Assembly: GCA_015486475.1 (NCBI GenBank)
Contig: WFRO01000388.1
Location: 1 to 20,651, forward strand
Source of the DNA: Bacteroidales bacterium
GTDB taxonomy: Bacteria; Bacteroidota; Bacteroidia; Bacteroidales; VadinHA17
Reading direction: 5' to 3'
DNA: 20,651 nucleotides
Shown here: one piece after another, positions 1-8,010 of the stretch
Layout: each line of letters begins with the position of its first letter
Position numbering within the stretch: position 1 is the stretch's first letter
Made by a program: the position numbers and the translations under genes
The notes under the pieces: model-generated
What the model was told of the DNA's origin: nothing
Databases searched by the model: none
The model's input: only the letters and a program-made list of their open reading frames with translations

Positions 1-11
1 CTTCGTCGTTC

Positions 12-39
12 ATCCTTCCTCCTTCATCCTTCCTCCTTC
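12..39 (-). repeat. Two tandem copies of a 14-bp unit at the 3' end of the permease gene
   Basis: On the plus strand the unit ATCCTTCCTCCTTC occurs at 12-25 and again, identically, at 26-39. Read on the minus strand it is a purine-rich GAAGGAGGAAGGAT. One copy encodes the last residues of the permease (KEEG) and the other lies just beyond its stop codon. The following minus-strand phrase, GGAAGGATGAACGACGAA at positions 19 down to 2, is repeated exactly at 19067-19084 after trpE. Confidence 0.8.
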
Positions 40-1172
40 ACCCTCTTCAGCCGCCAGGCGGTCATCAGGGTAAAGACGCCGAGGAGGATCAGCAGTTTCC
101 AGATATCGGGAGCCACCTCCCGCCACGATCCTCCTTTCACCACGATGGTGGTGCCGGCATGGAGGAAATGGGTCGTGGGCACCGCCTGGGCCAGCCATTG
201 CAGGTACCATGGCATCGCCGTCACCGGCCACGAATAGCCGGAGATCAGAAAGAAAGGATAGGTGGAAAATGCCAGGATGGCCATGTAGCGCACCTGGCTT
301 TTGATGAAAGAGCCGGAGAAAATCGCCAGCATGGCGATGGTCAGCACAAAGATCATCCCCGTGGTCAGCAGGGCCAACATATTGCCGCCGCGGGAGACCC
401 CCAGCAGCGGATATACACCCCAGAAAAAGACCAGGAAATAGGCAAAATAAAGAAAAAGGTAATAAGCCGGCTTGCCCAGCAGGTAATGCAATACCCCTCC
501 CTCACCCTGCAGATAACCGGCCAGCTTCTTCTCCCCGTTATCCACGGAGACGCTCTCCCCCATACCGATCAGCAGGGTCTGCTGCAGGATAAGGAACAAC
601 AGTCCCGGCAGCAGGAAATCACCGTAATTGTTCGTTGGATTATAGACAGGGCGGATCTCGGGAAGGACGGGGTTGATCATTTCCATGGCATGTTTGGGAT
701 TGATGCCATGCATCTCGAAAAAACGCAGCCTTACCCCCGAGCCTACGGTCATCATCACAATATTGACCGCCTTGTTCAGATCGTTGGAGGGCAGGAAACG
801 GGTGGTGTTGAGATAAAGCTTTACATCGGCACCCTGCAGCTTCAGCAGCTTTTTCGTAAAATCTTTCGGGAACCAGAGAAAGCCGTTGATCTCCTGGCGG
901 TCGAGCATCTCACGGGCCTCCTCCAGACTGTGTATCTTTGCCCGTATCCCGATCTTGGGACTGGCCTCCAGCAGACGGATGATATGCATCGTAGCGGCTG
1001 TATTGTCGTCATCCACCACGGCAAAAGAGATGCGGTTGATATCTTTCTGCATGTATATGCTTCCCAGCAGAAAAGCATACAACAACGGGGCAATGAGCAC
1101 GGTCAGCAGGATGCTGTGATTATCCAGCACCTGCCTCAGCTCTTCCGATATGATCCGCCTGATCTCTTTCAT
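24..1172 (-). CDS. ABC-2 type transporter permease (second permease of an efflux operon)
   Basis: This is an inner-membrane permease of the ABC-2 type, 382 aa, resembling the YhhJ/YhiH permeases that work with HlyD-type adaptors. One N-terminal membrane helix (about residues 20-40) is followed by a large extracytoplasmic domain (about 45-180). A block of five helices follows at roughly 186-206, 236-258, 265-287, 296-316 and 357-373, which is the ABC2_membrane_3 layout. The motif YNPTNNYGDFLLPG before the helix block is typical of the family. The ATG overlaps the stop codon of the upstream permease by 4 bp (ATGA), implying translational coupling and a two-permease complex. The substrate cannot be read from the sequence; drugs, lipids or envelope components are possible. 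The last residues (KEEG) come from a 14-bp tandem repeat. Confidence 0.9.
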   Translation of the reverse strand: MKEIRRIISEELRQVLDNHSILLTVLIAPLLYAFLLGSIYMQKDINRISFAVVDDDNTAATMHIIRLLEASPKIGIRAKIHSLEEAREMLDRQEINGFLWFPKDFTKKLLKLQGADVKLYLNTTRFLPSNDLNKAVNIVMMTVGSGVRLRFFEMHGINPKHAMEMINPVLPEIRPVYNPTNNYGDFLLPGLLFLILQQTLLIGMGESVSVDNGEKKLAGYLQGEGGVLHYLLGKPAYYLFLYFAYFLVFFWGVYPLLGVSRGGNMLALLTTGMIFVLTIAMLAIFSGSFIKSQVRYMAILAFSTYPFFLISGYSWPVTAMPWYLQWLAQAVPTTHFLHAGTTIVVKGGSWREVAPDIWKLLILLGVFTLMTAWRLKRVKEEG

Positions 1173-2359
1173 GCTGTTGCCGGGATCACGTTACGTTCCA
1201 TTTTTTTCTTTTCACCCACCCGGATCTTCAGGGCCACCCAGGCCGTCACCGCCCCTGTCAGCAGGAAGAGTGAGAGTTTTCCCAGCGCAGGGTAGGTGTA
1301 GTGCAGGGGCACCCCCAGCTGGTACAGCTGAAAGAAAGCGGAAAGGAAATGGGTGTACGGGATGAACTGCGCATACAAACTGTTAAAAAAAGGCATGCCG
1401 AACATCGGGAAGGTGAAGCCGCTGAAGACAAAAGCCGGCGAATTGTAAAAAAAAGCCAGATCCAGCGCCACCAACTCGTCATCGATGGTGGCAGAGATCA
1501 TGAAGCCCAGGAAAATATTCACCAGCGTGAACAGGGCAAAGAGCAGGATCAGCTCGGGAACACGCTGCGTGAAAGGAATGCCGAAGATCATAAAAATAAT
1601 GGCGATCAGCATCACGATGCCCAGGCCGTAAGCCAGGTAGGCCAGCGACTTCCCCAAAAGCATCTGCAGGGGGCTTCCCCGGGATACCTTCACCAACTCA
1701 TCAAAAGTACCCTCATTGATCTCGGTATTGAAAGCTTTCGCCGCCGCAAAAAAGATGAACATCTGCAGCAACACCGTCATAAGCCCCGGCAACAGATAAT
1801 AGAGATAATTGAACCAGGGGTTGAAAAGGGTATGCACATGGGTACGCACCGGCATCACCAGTCCCATCGTCGTGGGATGGTCGACCCCTACATGCTCCAG
1901 ACGCTGTATGGTCACGCCCGCCGAAACGGTTCCGGAGATCACGGCAGCTTCACGGTAGAGGATATTGCCATAGACGATGTTCGAGGAGTTGGTGTACACC
2001 ACCAGGCGGGTCGGCCGGTTGCGGAAGATATCCCGCTCAAAGCCATGGGGGATAACGATCAGGGCATGCTCGTCATGGTCCGTAAAAAATTTCTCCGGGT
2101 CATCCTCCGACGACAGATAGCGGGTGATCTTCATCGCCGCCGAGCTCTCGATCATACCGGTCACCTGCCGTGAGATCTTGCTGTGGTCGGCATCATACAC
2201 AGCCACGGGGATCTCCCGCAAGGCTCCTTTCAGGTAGATCAGCCCCAGGAAAAGGAAAATCCCCACCGGCAGAAAAACCAGCAGGGTGCGGGCAAAACGG
2301 TCGCGCGCGATACGTTCCGTCTCGCGCACGGCCACCTGTATGAATGCCAGATATTTCAC
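1169..2359 (-). CDS. ABC-2 type transporter permease (first permease of an efflux operon)
   Basis: This is a 396-aa inner-membrane permease with the same architecture as its neighbour. It has an N-terminal helix (about 24-44), an extracytoplasmic domain to about residue 180, then helices near 186-206, 238-260, 268-290, 300-318 and 361-379. The segment FNPWFNYLYYLLPG matches the PxxN/YxxxLLPG region of YhhJ-like ABC-2 permeases. The two permeases share only this layout and limited motif similarity, so they probably form a heterodimer rather than being a recent duplication. The gene starts 16 bp after the hlyD-like gene and overlaps the next permease by ATGA. No nucleotide-binding (Walker) motifs are present, so an ATPase, if used, must come from elsewhere. 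The C-terminal tail is basic and cytoplasmic. Confidence 0.9.
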   Translation of the reverse strand: MKYLAFIQVAVRETERIARDRFARTLLVFLPVGIFLFLGLIYLKGALREIPVAVYDADHSKISRQVTGMIESSAAMKITRYLSSEDDPEKFFTDHDEHALIVIPHGFERDIFRNRPTRLVVYTNSSNIVYGNILYREAAVISGTVSAGVTIQRLEHVGVDHPTTMGLVMPVRTHVHTLFNPWFNYLYYLLPGLMTVLLQMFIFFAAAKAFNTEINEGTFDELVKVSRGSPLQMLLGKSLAYLAYGLGIVMLIAIIFMIFGIPFTQRVPELILLFALFTLVNIFLGFMISATIDDELVALDLAFFYNSPAFVFSGFTFPMFGMPFFNSLYAQFIPYTHFLSAFFQLYQLGVPLHYTYPALGKLSLFLLTGAVTAWVALKIRVGEKKKMERNVIPATA

Positions 2360-2375
2360 GCCTGATGAGGTATCT

Positions 2376-3356
2376 TTATATTTTTATCCGTACCGTCATA
2401 CCGGGCCGCAGGTCCGGATGCTGCCGTACGGGTTTCAGACGCACTTCAAAGGTCTTCAGGTCAAACTCCCCTTTGTTTTTGGTAGGGGTCCAGGTGGCAA
2501 AATCCGGCATCACCGCGATATAGCTCACCACCAGCTCTATCTCTTTGCCGCCCAGACCGGGCACCGCCCCTTTCAGATGCGTCCCTTTTTTGAAGAGGGA
2601 GAGTTTGTCTTCCCGCACATTGAGGACGGCATAGATCTTTTCCGGGATCATGATGGCGATCACCGGAAAGCCGGGTGCCATCACCTCTCCCTCCTCGGCG
2701 ATGCGGCTGCTCACCAGTCCCGTGACGGGCGCTTTGATATCCAGCTGCTCATAGAAGGCCATGGCCTCCTGATAGATCTCTTTGGCCTGCTGGTAAGAGG
2801 CTTCGGCGGCCTCGATATCCTCCGGGCGGGCACCGTTCTCTGCCATGTCGTATAAGGCTTTGGCAGCATCCATGGCATCTTTGGCGGCATTGTACTTGTA
2901 GGTCATCTCGTCCATCTCCTGCTGCGAGATGATACTGTCGGCATACAATACCTGAAAACGCCTGTAGGTTTTCTCAGCGAACTCGAACTGGCTGCGGGCC
3001 AGCTCATACTGGTTGCGCAAAGCTCTTTTCTCCTCCTCGCGGGCCCCTTTTTTCGCTCTTTTCACCACCGCCCCGGCAGCTTTCACCAGCCCTTCGGCCT
3101 GTCCCACCTTGGCGTCCATGACCTTGGTCTCCAGCGTGAAGACCAGCTCTCCCTCCTGCACGCTGTCCCCCTCCTCCACCGCGATCTTTTTCACCCGCCC
3201 CGGGATCATCGAGGAGACATTGACCGTCGGGGCTTCGAACATCCCCAGCATGATATCTTCCTCGTCTCCGGAACCTCCGAAGATCAGCATGATCACGGCA
3301 ATAAGGATCACGATCACAGGGATCAGCAGGGCAATGGCACTCTTTGAAATTTTCAT
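2376..3356 (-). CDS. HlyD-family periplasmic adaptor (membrane fusion protein)
   Basis: This 326-aa protein is a membrane fusion protein that would join the inner-membrane permeases to the TolC-type channel across the periplasm. It has an N-terminal anchor helix (about 7-26). A half-lipoyl motif at about 45-80 (IPGRVKKIAVEEGDSVQEGE) is followed by a long alpha-helical hairpin (about 80-205) rich in A, E, K and Q. The second lipoyl half is at about 206-235 (IKAPVTGLVSSR). A beta-barrel domain ends in RPGMTVRIKI, the usual C-terminal signature of the family. Length and order match YhiI/EmrA-like adaptors. It lies 10 bp downstream of the tolC-like gene and 16 bp upstream of the first permease, which supports a single transcript. 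Substrate is unknown. Confidence 0.93.
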   Translation of the reverse strand: MKISKSAIALLIPVIVILIAVIMLIFGGSGDEEDIMLGMFEAPTVNVSSMIPGRVKKIAVEEGDSVQEGELVFTLETKVMDAKVGQAEGLVKAAGAVVKRAKKGAREEEKRALRNQYELARSQFEFAEKTYRRFQVLYADSIISQQEMDEMTYKYNAAKDAMDAAKALYDMAENGARPEDIEAAEASYQQAKEIYQEAMAFYEQLDIKAPVTGLVSSRIAEEGEVMAPGFPVIAIMIPEKIYAVLNVREDKLSLFKKGTHLKGAVPGLGGKEIELVVSYIAVMPDFATWTPTKNKGEFDLKTFEVRLKPVRQHPDLRPGMTVRIKI

Positions 3357-3366
3357 AACCGTAACA

Positions 3367-4893
3367 TTATTTATTTTTCATACCCAGCATCGCCACCGCT
3401 TTTTGCGCATTTCCCGTGGCAAGGTAAAGACTGGCAATGGCCAGGTAATAATCATACAAGGATTTCAGGCGTTCCACCTCCGCCCCTTCGTACAGCAGAC
3501 GTGCATCGATGACATCGGTCGATTTGGCCAGCCCCTCCCGGAACCTTTTCTCATTGATCTCCAGATTCTTCTGCGCCAGTTCAACGGTAGGCTCCATCTT
3601 CAGGTAACGTTCCCGTTTGTTGACCACCTCTCTCCACGACTTGTCCACCAGCAGGTTGATCTGCTCATGGGCATATTTATCGGCCAGTGCCACCTGGTCG
3701 GCCAGATAACGGGTGGCTTTCAGCTTGTTGTATTTCTCCATGCCATGAAAGATGTTGAAATGGGCCTGGATCCCCACCACGAATGGCGGCAGGGTGACGG
3801 GATAATTGTTCCCGAAGGCATTGTACTGCCCCCAGGCGGCTATCTGTGGCATGAACTCTGAACGTACCAGTGCATGCTTCTGCTCCACCATCAGTTTCTG
3901 CTGGTCGATCATGTGAAAGATAGGTTGCTGTTGTACCGCCTCATGCCGCAGTCCCGGCACATCCAGCGGCACCATCCGGAAAGCAAGGGTATCGGTCACC
4001 ACCACCTCAACGGTATCGGGCAGACCCATGCTGGCTTTCAGGCCCAGGCGGGCCAGCTCCAGCTTGTTCTGGTCATCGATCATGTCCCTTTCGGCATTGG
4101 CCACGGCCACTTTGGCCCGCAACAGCTCATGGGAGGGGATCACCCCTATCTCTATGGCCCGTTGTGCATCCCGCTCATGACGCTGCATTCCTTCCACCAC
4201 ATTGCGACGCACCTGCACCACCTGCTGTAACAGCACCACGCCATAATACCGCTCGATGGTCTCACGCGTCACCTCATTGGAGATCTTCTGGAGCTCGGCC
4301 GTGGAATAGCCCAGTTCAGCCTCGGCAAAACGCTTGCCGGCAATGATCTTCCCTCCCATAAAAAGAGGTTGTGTGGCTACCACATTCAGGTTGGGATATT
4401 GCTGCTGGTCAATGACAATGTTATAGGCAGGCAGTTGTCCCAGCCGGGATACGATACGCTGGTAGATCTGTTCCTGCGTCTCATCTGACAGACCCAGCTC
4501 ATTGGCAATGTGAGCCCCGTAATAACCGAACATCTGGTCCACCGACTCTTTCATCTTGCTCATGTTCACCTCGGGGTTTTTACTCAGATAGGTGTACCCC
4601 CCCATCACATCCACCGACGGGAAATAATTCCCTTTGGAGGCCCTGCGCATCTGCTCTTTCTCAGCCACCGCCTGCCGGTAACGAAGGATAAGCGTGTTGT
4701 TGGCCATGGCGCTGTCCACGGCAGCCTGCAGCGACAGCCGCACGGTCACAGGCGACTGGGCTGCCACCCTCCCGCCGGTCACGACAGCGATCCATAACGC
4801 CAGGGAGACAAAGCCTGATACAAAAAAGGATTTTCTCATGAAGGCAGGCACTCCTGCCCGGGATCCTGACTTACTCCTGTTCATCCGGTTCAT
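3367..4893 (-). CDS. TolC-family outer-membrane efflux protein
   Basis: This 508-aa protein should form the outer-membrane channel and periplasmic tunnel of the exporter encoded by this cluster. Two outer-membrane efflux repeats are visible as long amphipathic helical stretches, roughly residues 50-270 and 300-495. The second contains the family-typical NLEINEKRFREGLAKSTDVIDA. A signal peptide is clear only if translation begins at the internal ATG at 4839 (residue 19): RKSFFVSGFVSLALWIAVV, with likely cleavage near VAAQ. An AGGAG lies about 12 nt before that ATG. The longer frame from 4893 overlaps the kinase gene by 23 bp and puts an 18-residue polar extension before the signal peptide. I therefore favour 4839 as the true start, while reporting the longest frame. 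Coupled translation with the kinase is possible. Confidence 0.92.
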   Translation of the reverse strand: MNRMNRSKSGSRAGVPAFMRKSFFVSGFVSLALWIAVVTGGRVAAQSPVTVRLSLQAAVDSAMANNTLILRYRQAVAEKEQMRRASKGNYFPSVDVMGGYTYLSKNPEVNMSKMKESVDQMFGYYGAHIANELGLSDETQEQIYQRIVSRLGQLPAYNIVIDQQQYPNLNVVATQPLFMGGKIIAGKRFAEAELGYSTAELQKISNEVTRETIERYYGVVLLQQVVQVRRNVVEGMQRHERDAQRAIEIGVIPSHELLRAKVAVANAERDMIDDQNKLELARLGLKASMGLPDTVEVVVTDTLAFRMVPLDVPGLRHEAVQQQPIFHMIDQQKLMVEQKHALVRSEFMPQIAAWGQYNAFGNNYPVTLPPFVVGIQAHFNIFHGMEKYNKLKATRYLADQVALADKYAHEQINLLVDKSWREVVNKRERYLKMEPTVELAQKNLEINEKRFREGLAKSTDVIDARLLYEGAEVERLKSLYDYYLAIASLYLATGNAQKAVAMLGMKNK

Positions 4894-7800
4894 CTTTTTT
4901 TCTTTTCACGATCTGCAGATACAGGCGCACGACCGTTCCGGCCGGCCGCCCGTCTTCATACAGATCTTCGTACTCGATCCTGTTGATCGTCGTATCGTTT
5001 TTCAGGTTCAGGTATTCCAGTCTTTTCTGCAACAGCCCTATCCCCTTGCTCCGGTGATCCTTAATTACTCTTTCCCCGGCCAGCTTCCGGCCTATGCCGT
5101 TGTCACGCACAGTGATCAGCAGATGGTCAACCTCCTCCACAATACGTATCTCTATCTCACCTCCCTCTTTTCTGGGAAGGATACCATGCTTTATACTGTT
5201 CTCCACAAGCGGCTGGATCAGCATGGGAGGGATCATCAGGCGTTCGGTATCCTCGACGGCAATGATAAAATCGATCATCACCTTGTCTCCCAGCCGGAAA
5301 CGCTCCACCCCTGTATATCTCTGCAGAAAAGCGATCTCGCGTGAAAGAGGAACATAGTCCTTCATCACATTTTCCAGGTTTTCCCGGATCACCAGCGACA
5401 GATCGCCGATGAAATCCAGGGTCTCTTCCCGGCTCCGGGTCAGCACCGCGCTCTGGATGGTACTGAGCGCATTGAAGATAAAGTGGGGATTCATCTGCAT
5501 CTGCAGTGCCTTCACCTGCAGCTCGGCGCTTTCCCGTATCATACGGTTTCTTTCTTCCTCCCTCTTGTGGAGGTACTCAAACCTGTGCTTGACAAAGAAA
5601 AATACCCCCACCAGTAAAAACGTCAGCATCCCCGCAATGAACCACCACCGGTTGACATAGGGAGAAAGGATCTCAAAAGCCACTGCCTTCCGGTATACCT
5701 CATCCCTTTCCAGGTCTTTGGCCTCCATAATGATATGATACTTCCCCGGCTTCAGGTAAGGCAGACTCACCACGTTCGTGCCGGTCCATACCCCCTTATT
5801 AAGCCGGTAACGGTAGATCACATTTTTGTCTGTAGGGTATTTGAGCAGGTAATAGGTCATACTGATATTGCCCGTACGGGGGGAAAACACTTTATGGTCC
5901 AGTGAACTTACCGGCTGTCTTTCCCCGTCAACCATAAGATCCCGCATGCGCAGCTCCGCCAGGCCTTTTCGTTTTATGGGCCGGCCGATACGTATCAGCC
6001 GTTTCCCGTTATGCACAAAAAGATAACCTTTGCCTGCCTTCACCGGGTCACGGGTGGAGATATCCAGGTAGCCGTTATAACGGTTATACAACCACAAAGT
6101 CCTTATTTTTCCTTGTCGCAGCTCCTCTTCCGGGACAACGTTCAACCCTTTGTTGGTACCCAGATAAAGATATCCGTTGTCGAAGAGCAACCATTTGTAA
6201 CTCTCGCCGACGATCTCCGAATTGTAATGGTTGATCTTCTTTTTCACCACCAGTGAGTCTTCAAAACCCACCTGAAAAAGATTACCGTCCAGGGAGATCA
6301 CCCAGGCATCCCCCTGCGAGTCAAGATCTATACCTGCAATGAAATTATCAATACCCGAATTGTTCCGGTTCAGATGAAAGGTCTTATGGTCCTTTACAGC
6401 ATATATCCCGTTAAAATAGGAGGGTATATAAAAGATGTCTCCGGACCGCCGGATGTCCAGCACATCCAGGATACCGCCCACTTCCCTGCCCAGGATTTTC
6501 ACGCCCCGGGTGATGTCATGCACGTCGGGATAATAAGCCATGGGCCTGTAATCCCGGATAAAACAGGCTCCCTGGTCACAGGTAATAAAACGCCCTTTGG
6601 CAAAGGGCAGATAGGTTTTCAGGTCCGGGATGCTCACCGACCCTTTGTTGGCCCCGATAAAGATCCGCCCCCCATCTTTAATGAAATAACGGTAATTCAC
6701 CGGATTGTCTGATATGATCTCAAAAGGGTCGGCACCAATACGGGCACAATAATTTTTACTCTCCCTCCATACCACACCATCGATCTGTCTCCTGGTCAGG
6801 AGGGGTTCGGTTTTATCTCCCCTGAGCATAAAAAGCCCCTCTTTCTTCAGCACAAAGAGGGTATCATGCCGCTCCGCCAGATCGATGATCTCCCCCTCCT
6901 CAGGAGCATAATAGGAAAAAGGAGTGTTGACCATCGCCTTTACACCATTGGTGGTTCCGGCCCATACGATCTTGCGCAAAGTGTCATAACAAAAAGCGAA
7001 GATCTGGTCCGAGCGGAGCATCCACGGGGCATTTACAAATTGTTTTTGCCGGATGTTGAAAAATTTTGTGTTGTCCGCATAATCGGAGATCCTGAATCCG
7101 CCGGTCATGATCCATTCCCGGGGAAGTGTCACCATATCCCACGGGAGGAATCCCTCAGGGGCCTTCGCAATGATCTTCCCCCCGGAGACATTGAGGGGAC
7201 AGGCATAAAATTCATTGTAATGATTGGCATAGGCCGTATCTCCCGCAAAGGTGAGGGCAAAAAGGGTGACATCTTTAATAAGGGGTACCATTCCGGAGAG
7301 TTCCAGGCTGTCCGGATCGGTCTTCAGTTCATACAGGCCCGAAGCATAACCGTGTACCGTAAAATAAATATGACCCTTGTATTTTTTCAGGGAAATAATG
7401 GATGATTGCTTATGCTCCGGGGAATAGGGATAACGCATGCGGTGGAAGACAGAATCCCTGAAGAGGTAGATCCCGTAATCCGTACCCACCACCACGCTCC
7501 TGCTTTTTTCATCATACAGGAGCTTGCGGATGGTGTTCCTGACATGTTTGTCCGGTATATACCAGGTATCCGTGATCCGTCCGCCGCTGATCCTGCTGAG
7601 GCCACCCACATAACAACCTGCATATACCCTGTTCTGCTCATCCACGGCCAGGCCCCACACCCTGCTGCCGGCCAGCCCGTCGCTCTTGCGGTAACATACA
7701 AAACGGTCGCCGTCATAGGCAGAGAGCCCGTTGTTGGTGCCGATCCACAAAATGTCCCTGTTGTCCAGTTTGATCTCCCGCACCTCATCATCACACAACC

Positions 7801-7924
7801 CGTCGTTCTCGTCCAGACGAATGACAGGCTTCTCCTGCGCTCCGGCAGGGAAAAGCAGCAGAAAGAAGATCAATGGGAGCAAAAAGACTCTGGTCACAGG
7901 AAAAATTTCATTGTTGTCGAACAA
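4871..7924 (-). CDS. LytS-type sensor histidine kinase with two-component propeller and Y_Y_Y domains
   Basis: This 1017-aa membrane sensor kinase has an N-terminal signal or anchor (VFLLPLIFFLLLFPAGAQ). A long periplasmic region of propeller-type repeats follows (WIGTNNGLSAYDGDRF, VVVGTDYGIYLF, WAGTTNGVKAM, YLGTNKGLNVV). A Y_Y_Y-like beta-sandwich spans about 690-755, and one membrane helix about 760-779. A His_kinase (PF06580-type) domain begins with MNPHFIFNALSTIQS, phosphoacceptor His814. The ATP-binding lid carries VENSIKHG (Asn909), DNGIG (941-945) and GIG (961-963). In this family the kinase normally signals to a LytTR response regulator, but none is encoded nearby. The frame opens with TTG at 7924; GTG at 7897 gives a cleaner signal peptide and may be the real start. 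The 3' end overlaps the tolC frame by 23 bp, linking the sensor to the exporter operon. Confidence 0.92.
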   Translation of the reverse strand: MFDNNEIFPVTRVFLLPLIFFLLLFPAGAQEKPVIRLDENDGLCDDEVREIKLDNRDILWIGTNNGLSAYDGDRFVCYRKSDGLAGSRVWGLAVDEQNRVYAGCYVGGLSRISGGRITDTWYIPDKHVRNTIRKLLYDEKSRSVVVGTDYGIYLFRDSVFHRMRYPYSPEHKQSSIISLKKYKGHIYFTVHGYASGLYELKTDPDSLELSGMVPLIKDVTLFALTFAGDTAYANHYNEFYACPLNVSGGKIIAKAPEGFLPWDMVTLPREWIMTGGFRISDYADNTKFFNIRQKQFVNAPWMLRSDQIFAFCYDTLRKIVWAGTTNGVKAMVNTPFSYYAPEEGEIIDLAERHDTLFVLKKEGLFMLRGDKTEPLLTRRQIDGVVWRESKNYCARIGADPFEIISDNPVNYRYFIKDGGRIFIGANKGSVSIPDLKTYLPFAKGRFITCDQGACFIRDYRPMAYYPDVHDITRGVKILGREVGGILDVLDIRRSGDIFYIPSYFNGIYAVKDHKTFHLNRNNSGIDNFIAGIDLDSQGDAWVISLDGNLFQVGFEDSLVVKKKINHYNSEIVGESYKWLLFDNGYLYLGTNKGLNVVPEEELRQGKIRTLWLYNRYNGYLDISTRDPVKAGKGYLFVHNGKRLIRIGRPIKRKGLAELRMRDLMVDGERQPVSSLDHKVFSPRTGNISMTYYLLKYPTDKNVIYRYRLNKGVWTGTNVVSLPYLKPGKYHIIMEAKDLERDEVYRKAVAFEILSPYVNRWWFIAGMLTFLLVGVFFFVKHRFEYLHKREEERNRMIRESAELQVKALQMQMNPHFIFNALSTIQSAVLTRSREETLDFIGDLSLVIRENLENVMKDYVPLSREIAFLQRYTGVERFRLGDKVMIDFIIAVEDTERLMIPPMLIQPLVENSIKHGILPRKEGGEIEIRIVEEVDHLLITVRDNGIGRKLAGERVIKDHRSKGIGLLQKRLEYLNLKNDTTINRIEYEDLYEDGRPAGTVVRLYLQIVKRKKDEPDEQE

Positions 7925-8010
7925 ATTAACTAATCAAAGATGATATCCTGGATGCCGTCCCGGAAAAAGATCATGAACCTTACCCGGCACGACCTATACA
8001 AATGAACCGG

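Noticed and set aside
1..13. Possible start of another minus-strand gene at the ATG 13-11
   Set aside because: It has a purine-rich stretch ahead, but the sequence is the same intergenic phrase found after trpE, and only 13 nt are visible.
7935..7942. CATCTTTG on the minus strand as a kinase promoter
   Set aside because: It misses the first consensus base, has no -33 partner, and would place the transcript start almost on the TTG; not strong enough to list.
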